A stretch of 33,538 bases of DNA, taken from positions 1-33,538 of the IMG/VR virus record IMGVR_UViG_3300036761_001965; one strand, written 5' to 3'. Shown here in pieces: positions 6,783 to 13,365 of the stretch. Every line of letters starts with the position of its first letter. Position 1 is the first letter of the stretch. The notes beneath the pieces are model-generated. The model was not told the DNA's origin. It did no database searches and was given only the letters and a program-made list of their open reading frames with translations. The stretch is from a virus. The translations under genes were made by a program, and so were the position numbers.

Positions 6783-7742
6783 GTGCTGGCCGAACAGATC
6801 GAGCAATATCTGACTTCCCTGGTCACGCTACGCTCGCCACAAACCATCTCGTGGTATCGCAAGCGCCTCGCCCCCCTGCGGTCTCTCCCTCAGAACATGT
6901 GTTCGATCACCCTGCTCGATCTGCAAGCGGTCTACGCCGGCCTCGCTCAGCGCCAGACCCAATACCTCAATCACCCGTCAGGCCGCGCCCCCCTCGACAA
7001 ACCGCTCGCGCCGGCGACCCTGCGCGGCTACGTCCGGGCCTGGCGCGCCTTCTTCAACTGGGCCGTCGATGGCGGCGTCATCGGGGTCAGCCCAGCGCGT
7101 AAACTCAAACTCCCGCCTATCGCCAAGCAGCCGCCCAAGGCGATCAGCTGCGCCGACAAGGACCGCCTGCTCGCCGCGGCGCGCCTGACCTCGTCCCGCG
7201 ATTACGCGATCGTCTGCATCCTGGCCGATAGCGCCTGCCGCGCCGGCGGGTTGTGCCATATCACGCTCGACAATCTCGATCTTGATCGTCAGCAAGCGAT
7301 CGTGATCGAGAAAGGTCAGACGCGCTTCCTCCTCTTCACCGATCACACCGTCGCCGCGCTGCGTGACTACCTGCGCGACCGGCCTGAGACGCCCTACCGC
7401 GAGGTATTCATCGGCCACAAGGGGCTGCCCCTCCAACCCGGCGGGATTCATGCGCTGCTGGATCGCCTGGCCGACGGCGCCGGCGTCCAGGGCCGACACA
7501 ATCCGCATGCCTTCCGGCACGGCTGGGCGCGGGCGGCGCTGGCCGGCGGCGCGGACCTTAGCGACGTGGCGCACGTGCTGGGCCACGCGCAGATCCAGAC
7601 GACGTTCGAGTTCTACGGGCGCTGGGACGCGACGGAGTTACACGACATCCACGATCGCTACACGTGGCTGGCGGATGAAGTAATCCGTTCTTTGCCGGAC
7701 GAAGAATCTATCCCGCTTGAGGCTGACCTGGTTCTGGAGTAA
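6783..7742 (+). CDS. Tyrosine recombinase/integrase 2
   Basis: A 319-residue recombinase, clearly different in sequence from integrase 1. The N-terminal core-binding domain spans about residues 1-100 (TLRGYVRAWRAFFNWAVDGG at its end). Catalytic residues are R153 (ACRAGG), H242-x-x-R245 (HAFRH), H268 (LGHAQ) and Y278 (FEFYGRW). The GTG start at 6783 is the only reasonable start near the -10 box and would be leaderless. The product is XerC/D-like in size. Tandem pairs of distinct tyrosine recombinases occur in transposons of the Tn554 type and in some integrative elements, where both are needed; whether this pair works together is unknown. Confidence 0.92.
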   Translation: MLAEQIEQYLTSLVTLRSPQTISWYRKRLAPLRSLPQNMCSITLLDLQAVYAGLAQRQTQYLNHPSGRAPLDKPLAPATLRGYVRAWRAFFNWAVDGGVIGVSPARKLKLPPIAKQPPKAISCADKDRLLAAARLTSSRDYAIVCILADSACRAGGLCHITLDNLDLDRQQAIVIEKGQTRFLLFTDHTVAALRDYLRDRPETPYREVFIGHKGLPLQPGGIHALLDRLADGAGVQGRHNPHAFRHGWARAALAGGADLSDVAHVLGHAQIQTTFEFYGRWDATELHDIHDRYTWLADEVIRSLPDEESIPLEADLVLE

Positions 7743-7744
7743 TC

Positions 7745-7773
7745 TTGAACACCTGTTCTAAACGCGGTATAAT
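7745..7773 (+). promoter_or_regulatory. Promoter overlapped by a LexA/SOS-type operator
   Basis: TTGAAC (7745-7750) and TATAAT (7768-7773) are separated by exactly 17 bp, a near-consensus housekeeping promoter. GAACACCTGTTC (7747-7758) overlaps the -35 box and fits the GAAC-N4-GTTC core of the LexA operator known in Bacillus and relatives. A repressor bound there would block RNA polymerase. The degenerate copy before integrase 1 suggests coordinated, damage-responsive control. The host LexA specificity is not known, so the regulator could also be a phage repressor. Confidence 0.65.
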
Positions 7774-7786
7774 GGAGGCTACTGGA

Positions 7787-8044
7787 ATGCCTGCCATGTC
7801 CGACCGAATCACCCGGCCCCCGCCGCGGGATAACGCCTCTCGAAAAGGTTCCACGCGCTGGGGGCCGGCCCGCGTTCCCGCGGAAACCCTACCCCGCCGG
7901 CGGTCCCCCGGACTCCCCTTCCACCGCGCGCCCCTCGAACGCCTCGCCGATCGTCCTTTCGAAAGGATCGGGGAACCGCTCCTCGTGAGTCGTCCATTGC
8001 GCCAGTTCCTGCTGCAGCAGGGTGACGATATGATCGGCTACTAG
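7787..8044 (+). CDS. Small Arg/Pro-rich basic ORF under the SOS-type promoter
   Basis: An 85-codon ORF starting at ATG 7787 with GGAGG at 7774-7778 (8-nt spacing). The protein is very basic, rich in Arg and Pro in the first two thirds, with a likely C-terminal helix (LRQFLLQQGDDMIGY). It has no recognised domain. Its TAG shares the CTAG at 8041-8044 with the stop of the convergent peptidase gene. The odd composition and the GC-rich palindromes inside make coding status uncertain; the promoter and ribosome binding site argue for it. A regulatory RNA is the main alternative. Confidence 0.4.
   Translation: MPAMSDRITRPPPRDNASRKGSTRWGPARVPAETLPRRRSPGLPFHRAPLERLADRPFERIGEPLLVSRPLRQFLLQQGDDMIGY
7874..7887. 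repeat. Iterated 14-mer, copy
   Basis: GTTCCCGCGGAAAC, identical to 15340-15353 and to the reverse complement of 31772-31785. The arms are almost palindromic around CCGCGG. Confidence 0.6.
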
Positions 8045-8607
8045 GTCGTCAGCGAGGGCTTGATGGCTAAGTCGAGCAGAATGAAGCCGCGAATCGCCAG
8101 CGCATCCGTCTCCCCGTAGGGTCGCAGATCCTGCAGCAGACCGTTCCACGGGTTGACGATGTGAAAAGCACCGTGCGGGTCGCGCCCGTGAATCAATACG
8201 AAGTGCTGCTGCAGCCCGCCGGCGTAGCGGTTGGCGTCGACATACACGATCACGGGCTCGCCCCGATCGACGCGGGCGTCAATCTGCGTGAGGAAGCGCG
8301 CCGGCAGCGGGGCGATGCCGGCGCCGAAGTCCTGCCGGCCGTTGTAGTTCATTTGCGGATAAAGATTGGGCAGGCGCGGCCAGCTGATGTAGTTGTAGCT
8401 GCCGCTGGGAATGAAGCCGCGTCCTTCGGCCAGCGTCTGTTGCACGGCCAGCGGCGTCGTCGGCCAGCCGCACAACGTCAGTTTTTGGGCGATCGCCGTG
8501 ATGCCGCAGCCGTATGCCCCCAGGGTGCTCTCGCGCGAGGCTTGGGGCAGGCCGTAGTGTTTCGCCGCGTGCAGCGGGTCGCGTTGAGAGTAAAAAGATG
8601 TCGTCAT
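8041..8607 (-). CDS. C39-like cysteine peptidase, candidate endolysin
   Basis: A 188-residue protein whose fold signature is that of the peptidase C39-like (papain-fold) family: Q8 (oxyanion Gln in FYSQRDP), C34 (GAYGCGITA), H134 (QQHFVLIHGRD) and N151 (IVNPWNG) form a full catalytic set. The start at 8607 follows AGGTGG by 4 nt and overlaps the upstream gene by ATGA; longer frames read back into that gene. There is no signal peptide, so release would depend on the holin. As the last gene of the late operon, next to holin-like genes, it is the best candidate for the cell-wall peptidase; a virion-associated or maturation protease is the alternative. Confidence 0.75.
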   Translation of the reverse strand: MTTSFYSQRDPLHAAKHYGLPQASRESTLGAYGCGITAIAQKLTLCGWPTTPLAVQQTLAEGRGFIPSGSYNYISWPRLPNLYPQMNYNGRQDFGAGIAPLPARFLTQIDARVDRGEPVIVYVDANRYAGGLQQHFVLIHGRDPHGAFHIVNPWNGLLQDLRPYGETDALAIRGFILLDLAIKPSLTT

Positions 8608-8843
8608 AGGTCCACCTTGAAATTGAAAAGTAGTTCCTGCGTGTCGGCATTGAATTGAAACAAACGCCACATCCGGTCATTCAGTAAATCGCGCATCTCC
8701 TCGCACGGACCGTACAACGTGTGCGGGGGTTCCTCTTCGGCGAAGACGCGCAGCAGCTTGAGACTGCGCGTCTGTCGCGTGCACTCATAACATTCCTCCC
8801 GCGCGCAGCCCTCACAGCGTTGAGTAATCACATACCAGGGCAT
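8604..8843 (-). CDS. Small Cys-rich protein in the lysis cassette
   Basis: A 79-residue protein starting MPWYVITQRC. C10, C13, C18 and C21 (CEGCAREECYEC) could bind a zinc ion. The rest is helical with a hydrophobic C-terminal strand segment (ELLFNFKVDL). Its stop overlaps the peptidase start by ATGA, so the two are probably made together. The start at 8843 is chosen because the longer frame reads through the gap and into 8849-9184. No family was recognised. Confidence 0.6.
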   Translation of the reverse strand: MPWYVITQRCEGCAREECYECTRQTRSLKLLRVFAEEEPPHTLYGPCEEMRDLLNDRMWRLFQFNADTQELLFNFKVDL

Positions 8844-8848
8844 GCGGC

Positions 8849-9184
8849 TCACTTGATCAGGTGTGTTATCAAAACGAGGAATGTACCGCAGGACACCAGG
8901 AAAGAGACGATCTGCAGCCCCACCAGCCAGGGCGCGATGTGCAGCGCGGTATGAATTTGATGCGGCCAATCCACCGGCTGACCGGCGTGCCGGTCGTTCA
9001 CGATCGCATAACCATCCACGGTATAGTCCAGATAGTAGCTCAGCGCGGCGGCCGCCTGCGCAGGTACGGCGAAGCGCGCGCTGAGGATATAGATGTTGTC
9101 GGGCAAGTCGTCATAGGGACAGAGCCGCAGTCCGATCGGGCGGCCGCCATCCCGGCTAGAATAGATCCAGACGTACGTCGTCAT
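8849..9184 (-). CDS. Small membrane protein in the lysis cassette
   Basis: A 111-residue protein with a soluble N-terminal part (aromatic and Asp-rich, MTTYVWIYSSRDGG onward) and one hydrophobic segment at about residues 83-108 (PWLVGLQIVSFLVSCGTFLV). It starts in an ATGA overlap with the coiled-coil membrane protein upstream. Position and topology suit an auxiliary lysis factor or a C-tail-anchored membrane protein. There is no recognisable spanin lipobox. Confidence 0.6.
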   Translation of the reverse strand: MTTYVWIYSSRDGGRPIGLRLCPYDDLPDNIYILSARFAVPAQAAAALSYYLDYTVDGYAIVNDRHAGQPVDWPHQIHTALHIAPWLVGLQIVSFLVSCGTFLVLITHLIK

Positions 9185-9585
9185 CGCAAGTCACCGCCCT
9201 CCGGTGTGGTATCGACTTGGCGTTCTGGCAGCGCCGGCAGCGGCCCTGTTTGTTTGCGATCTTCCCGATGCTGGGTAAGCGTGCCGTACTCGAGCTGCAT
9301 CACGTTGAAAGCCCGGCCCATGCGTTGTCCCCAATCGTGCCATTTGGAAATTTTGATCTGCTGATCCAGGATGAACCCATCCTGGATATTCATGTGCTGC
9401 TGCTGTTGCTGATTCTGCTGCTTGATCCGTTCGTTCTCAGCCCGCACCGAGGCGAGTTGGGTCTCGAGATCCTTGACCTTGAGCGCGTTGTAATTGGCAC
9501 CTCGTAGGGCGGCGATGGCCGTAATGATGCCGGCCAGCGAAACCCCGATTGCCGTGATGAGTGCCGCCAATTCGCCCGAGGTCAT
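9181..9585 (-). CDS. N-terminally anchored coiled-coil membrane protein (holin or spanin-like)
   Basis: A 134-residue protein with one hydrophobic N-terminal segment (residues about 6-27, ALITAIGVSLAGIITAIAAL), then a coiled coil of about 35 residues running into a Gln-rich tract (KQQNQQQQQHM), then a polar tail ending in Pro/Asp/Glu-rich sequence. One N-terminal TM followed by a periplasmic coiled coil resembles i-spanins and some small phage membrane proteins of the holin neighbourhood. It overlaps the next gene by ATGA and follows the holin gene by 9 nt. Confidence 0.6.
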   Translation of the reverse strand: MTSGELAALITAIGVSLAGIITAIAALRGANYNALKVKDLETQLASVRAENERIKQQNQQQQQHMNIQDGFILDQQIKISKWHDWGQRMGRAFNVMQLEYGTLTQHREDRKQTGPLPALPERQVDTTPEGGDLR

Positions 9586-9594
9586 GGGACATGG

Positions 9595-9900
9595 TTAGTC
9601 CGTCGGCGAATTGGTCTTCGTGCCCGCGATCGCCTTGCCGATGCCGGAGGAAAACAAGGCCGTGAGATCGTACAGGCCCGAGGCTCCCAGTCCAAACAGC
9701 GTGATGCCGACGATCAGCTTGCCGGTGGCCGGCGGGAGCAGTGCCAGGGCGCCGTAGTAGGCTGCCCCGACCAGGAACGAAACGAGCATAACGAGCCGGC
9801 CGTTCAAGCCGAATCCCTTGATAAACTGCACCAACCCCAACACCGCCAGCAAAATAAAAGGCAGAAAGGGCGCGAGTTCAACGGGTACCAGGTCGTTCAT
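9595..9900 (-). CDS. Putative holin
   Basis: A 101-residue, very hydrophobic protein with three likely TM helices (residues about 11-29, 36-55 and 62-88), short loops and a polar C-terminal tail (GTKTNSPTD). GGAGG is 6 nt upstream of the ATG. Size, topology and position between the tail hub gene and the peptidase gene fit a class I-type holin, which forms membrane pores that release or activate the endolysin. Sequence identity to a named holin family cannot be shown by eye. Confidence 0.7.
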   Translation of the reverse strand: MNDLVPVELAPFLPFILLAVLGLVQFIKGFGLNGRLVMLVSFLVGAAYYGALALLPPATGKLIVGITLFGLGASGLYDLTALFSSGIGKAIAGTKTNSPTD

Positions 9901-9940
9901 AGTGTCCTCCGTGAGAGTAATTGTTTCCGGGGTGACCCGG

Positions 9941-11425
9941 TCATTGGGCGGCGCGGTTGATCGAATTGATCTGACCCGCGCTGTCCGTCAATATCGTGGC
10001 ATCGGTGATCGGTAGGAATTCGATATTGCTGACTTCGACGGTCGCCGACGTCGTGCCGTCTGCGTTGAACGTGCGCGTGATGCGGATGACAAACAGCTCC
10101 TCGTCCAGGTCGATCCAGTCGTAGGCGCTGCCATTGCGGACGACGCTGCCGCGATAGACGACCCGGACCTTGTCGCCGGCGTGCAGCGCCGAGGGGCAGC
10201 GCAAGACGCTCAAGGCATAGGTGACCTGCGCGATCTTGTGCTGATCGAGATAGCGCCGCGCTCGGTTGTAAAGCTGCATGGCTCCCTGCGCCCACGATCC
10301 GCCTGAGAGATCGGTTAACGTGATGTCGTTAAAAATGATGACGGCTTCATGCGGGTCGGCCGCCCAGGCCGCCGCATCCTCCAGGTAAAGCTGGGGGTTG
10401 CCGATGAGCGTGGCGCCGTTGGGCGGCGGATCGGGGATGTCGCCCGAGCCGCGCACCGACACCCGGTTGATCCCGTTGAGGCCCGCGACGACGGCGTCGT
10501 ATCCGATCGGTTGGGCGAGATCGTTCGGATCGGTGCACCACAGGATTTGTTGGATCGGCCAGATCATAAAGCCGGCATTATTGACGACGTGATAGATCTC
10601 GTTTTTATCCCCTTCGTAGCCGGTAATTTCGGTCTGCGCGCCGCGCCGGCCCGGCATGACGTGAATGTTGGCCCAGCGCGTATCGGCCCGATCGAGGTGA
10701 AAGAGTTTCACTTTCGCCCGGTTGACGTTACCGTCGTCGGCGCCGGCCCCCCACGGAATGATCCGGTTCACGACGGGCGCGCGATCGGAAGTGACTTGTA
10801 GCGAGCTGATGATTGCGATCTGGGGATTGGTGTCCTGCCCGGCCAGCGCCTGCGCGACATTGGTGAAACGAATCGCCGAGAGATTACCGAAAGCGCCGAC
10901 CGTCAACTCGCGCAGGGTGCTGCTCATGCGGAAGTGCTTGCCCGGCAGCTGGCTGATCAATTTAATGAGCGCCGCCAGGCAGGAATCGCCGTCAAAGCGC
11001 CCGTAGAAATTTCCGAGATCGCCATCGACGGCGCCAACGGTCCAGCCGGCCGGCGCCAGGATGGCCGGCAGGACTTCGCTGCTGATCGGACTGTTGTCGA
11101 AAAAGCACCACCAGCCCATGCTGTAGCGCAACAACTCGCCCAGTAGATTAGTGCCGTTGACCAGGCGGGTGGGCGTGGCCGCCGTTGCGTCGATCGTGTC
11201 CCTACCGACATTGCCATAGACGTCGAGGCCGTCACTCGACGCGAGATGGCAATAAGCGGCTTGCTGCACGTAGGTGGCGGCGCGATAGTCGGTCGCCGGC
11301 AGCGTAAATTGGAGCGGGCCGGCCTCGTCGAGAGATTCCGTGATCGAGATCGAGAGCACGTTTTGCAGCGGGCCGTCGCCGATCTTGTGCCAGGCGCCGT
11401 CATAGAGATCAACGTGAAAGGTCAT
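9941..11425 (-). CDS. Tail hub/baseplate protein, Gp37-like
   Basis: A 494-residue protein starting MTFHVDLYDGAWHKIGDG in an ATGA overlap with the Dit-like gene. The start, with a strand-rich region and a phrase of the type ITESLDEAGPLQFTLP, resembles tail proteins of the siphovirus ReqiPepy6 Gp37-like/prophage tail group, which form the hub at the tail tip. The C-terminal third includes LHAGDKVRVVYRG and FNADGTTSATVEVSN segments expected in OB-like or beta-rich hub domains. The order tape measure, Dit-like, Dit-like, hub supports the role. No peptidoglycan hydrolase domain is seen. Confidence 0.75.
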   Translation of the reverse strand: MTFHVDLYDGAWHKIGDGPLQNVLSISITESLDEAGPLQFTLPATDYRAATYVQQAAYCHLASSDGLDVYGNVGRDTIDATAATPTRLVNGTNLLGELLRYSMGWWCFFDNSPISSEVLPAILAPAGWTVGAVDGDLGNFYGRFDGDSCLAALIKLISQLPGKHFRMSSTLRELTVGAFGNLSAIRFTNVAQALAGQDTNPQIAIISSLQVTSDRAPVVNRIIPWGAGADDGNVNRAKVKLFHLDRADTRWANIHVMPGRRGAQTEITGYEGDKNEIYHVVNNAGFMIWPIQQILWCTDPNDLAQPIGYDAVVAGLNGINRVSVRGSGDIPDPPPNGATLIGNPQLYLEDAAAWAADPHEAVIIFNDITLTDLSGGSWAQGAMQLYNRARRYLDQHKIAQVTYALSVLRCPSALHAGDKVRVVYRGSVVRNGSAYDWIDLDEELFVIRITRTFNADGTTSATVEVSNIEFLPITDATILTDSAGQINSINRAAQ

Positions 11426-12465
11426 AAGTAAGTATTCCACCAGGTCAGGCTGCCCGACCAACCGGACGCGCCGGCCACGCTGACCGTGATCGCGTTGTCG
11501 CCGGGCAGCAGCGTCAACCAATTTTCCTGACCCGCGCCAAAGGTAAAACCCTCGTAAGCGCCGGCGCCGGCTTTCGTGACCAGCCAGTTCCCTGTATCGA
11601 TTTTCAGGAGTTGACCACTCGTTGCCGAGCCGGTCCAGGTGCAGGTATTGCCGTTCGTGCCATTCGTCAGGGTCAGAGAAGTGAGCGTTCCCGACGGGGT
11701 GATCTGTAGCACGACCGCCGCCGGCATATTGCCGGCGTTGGTGAGGGTGAGGGGATAACTCATCGAGTTGCTAAGCGATGTTCCGCTTTGGGTCTCCCCA
11801 TACCATAGCCCCTCGCGCAAATAAAAATCCAATTCGACAGGCAAATGCAGTTTGTTGACGTAGCTTTCTGGGTATTTTCCTCGAATCGGTTTGGCCCAGG
11901 CCCAGCGGTGATCGCCATTCCGCAGCAGCCCCCAGAGTTTCGATTCACCCACGGCGACGACCGAGCGCTTCAGCACTTCCAGAGCGTTCTCGACATTGAG
12001 ATAGGCGTCCGGGTGCGCGATGAGATAACCGACCGCCGATCCGCTTCCGATCGAGGGCAGGCTGGCGGTTTGCGGATCAGGCAGTTTCATCCAGGTAGCA
12101 CTGAACACTTGCTCGATGTCGTACTCGTAGAGATGATCGTTAAAGGTGAAGCGGATCTTGTCGCCGGCGTAGCAGAATGATTGGAAGGCGGTGCCGAGCC
12201 CGTAAATTGCTTTGGTACCCTGCGTCCCGGTATAGATCGTCCCCGCGCCGGCCACGTAGTCGTTGCGCCAGGCCAGTTCAAATTTCTTCGTGACGGTGAT
12301 CGCCATCTGCGGATTGGCCGCCGCGCCCACGTAGTCGAACGCGCCGGCCATGCCGCTCACCTGCGAGACCGCCGACGGCCGTTGAATCTGCCAATCGTCC
12401 ACGGCTTGCAGCTCGGGGAAGACGTAGCCAGTTGCCCAGTTAGATCCGAATCGAGAGATAAGCAT
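11422..12465 (-). CDS. Distal tail (Dit)-like protein, paralogue 2
   Basis: A 347-residue beta-rich protein starting MLISRFGSNWATGYVFPE, with AAGGA 6 nt upstream. It is a clear paralogue of the 12484-13365 product: N-terminal ISRFGSNW/IARFGNTW, central LPVELDFYLREGLWYGE/LPVELSFYCREGLWYGE, and C-terminal SGWSGSLTWWNTYL/SSWSGSLIWWDTYQ. The C-terminal half has a galectin/CBM-like beta-sandwich character (TWTGSATSGQLLKIDTG). Position right after the tape measure and before the hub is typical of Dit, which forms the ring joining tail tube to tip. It is about 54 residues longer than its paralogue. Confidence 0.7.
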   Translation of the reverse strand: MLISRFGSNWATGYVFPELQAVDDWQIQRPSAVSQVSGMAGAFDYVGAAANPQMAITVTKKFELAWRNDYVAGAGTIYTGTQGTKAIYGLGTAFQSFCYAGDKIRFTFNDHLYEYDIEQVFSATWMKLPDPQTASLPSIGSGSAVGYLIAHPDAYLNVENALEVLKRSVVAVGESKLWGLLRNGDHRWAWAKPIRGKYPESYVNKLHLPVELDFYLREGLWYGETQSGTSLSNSMSYPLTLTNAGNMPAAVVLQITPSGTLTSLTLTNGTNGNTCTWTGSATSGQLLKIDTGNWLVTKAGAGAYEGFTFGAGQENWLTLLPGDNAITVSVAGASGWSGSLTWWNTYL

Positions 12466-12483
12466 GAGCGATCCTTGCGGCTG

Positions 12484-13365
12484 TCATTGATAGGTATCCC
12501 ACCAGATCAAACTCCCTGACCAGCTACTCGACCCCGCCACCGTGATCGTGAGCGCGTTGCTGCCCGGCGCGAGTTGTCCCCAGCACGATTGATTATCCCC
12601 GTAGCTCAGGCCGGCATAGCCGTTACCGCCGCCGCGCTGCACGCGCCAGGCGCCCGTGTCGATGCGCAGCAGCTGACCCATGGCCGCGGCGCCGGTCCAG
12701 GTAAAGATGTCGCCGTTCGTCGTGTTGGCAAAGACCAGCTGCGTCAAAGTACCGACTGCGGATGTGACTTGCAATTGAAAGAAGGCCGGCCGGTTGCCGT
12801 CGTTGATCGCGGTGTAGGTGGAGGGTAGCGCCGAAGTGAGTGACAGACCCTGCTGCTCTTCGCCATACCACAGGCCCTCACGGCAATAGAACGAAAGTTC
12901 TACTGGAAGCCGTAGTCGCGTTGGAACAGATTCCGCGAACCTCCCACTGATCGCTTTGGCCCAGGCCCAGCGCCGCTGTTCGTCGCGGGTGAGCGCCCAC
13001 AGCTTCGACTCGATGTGCGCCAGGGTACAGCGGAGCAAGTAGTCGAGGGTGCGATCGAGGTCCACGAGCTGCCAGCTCGAGCCGTTAATTTGACCCCAGA
13101 GTGTGCCAGCGCCGAATACTTCACCCGTGCCATAGAGGATGCGCGCGTGTGTCGTCGGGACGAGATCAGGCCCCAAGACCCAGGACTTGTGAACCATGAG
13201 CGGCGTCGCCGGCCCGGCCGCTTGGCCCTCGCTGGAGAATCCGCCGGCTGCCCCGCCGACGCGCACGATCGTATCGGTCAGCTCCGTGGCCCAATCATCC
13301 GCGCCCTTGACTTCGCCAAAGGGGCAGGCGGTCTCCCAGGTGTTGCCGAAGCGCGCAATGATCAT
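12484..13365 (-). CDS. Distal tail (Dit)-like protein, paralogue 1
   Basis: A 293-residue protein starting MIIARFGNTWETACPFGE in an ATGA overlap with the tape measure gene. It shares N-terminal, central and C-terminal blocks with its 11422-12465 paralogue, with a shorter middle. The first Dit-like gene after the tape measure is the expected classic Dit; the second may form an additional ring or a carbohydrate-binding collar. Both end in a tryptophan-rich strand pair (SGSLIWWDTY). Which of the two contacts the hub cannot be told from sequence. Confidence 0.7.
   Translation of the reverse strand: MIIARFGNTWETACPFGEVKGADDWATELTDTIVRVGGAAGGFSSEGQAAGPATPLMVHKSWVLGPDLVPTTHARILYGTGEVFGAGTLWGQINGSSWQLVDLDRTLDYLLRCTLAHIESKLWALTRDEQRRWAWAKAISGRFAESVPTRLRLPVELSFYCREGLWYGEEQQGLSLTSALPSTYTAINDGNRPAFFQLQVTSAVGTLTQLVFANTTNGDIFTWTGAAAMGQLLRIDTGAWRVQRGGGNGYAGLSYGDNQSCWGQLAPGSNALTITVAGSSSWSGSLIWWDTYQ

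Noticed and set aside
7955-7966. Palindrome CCTTTCGAAAGG as a terminator for the convergent operons
   Set aside because: No loop, no U-tract and mismatched flanks, and it lies inside the 7787-8044 ORF.
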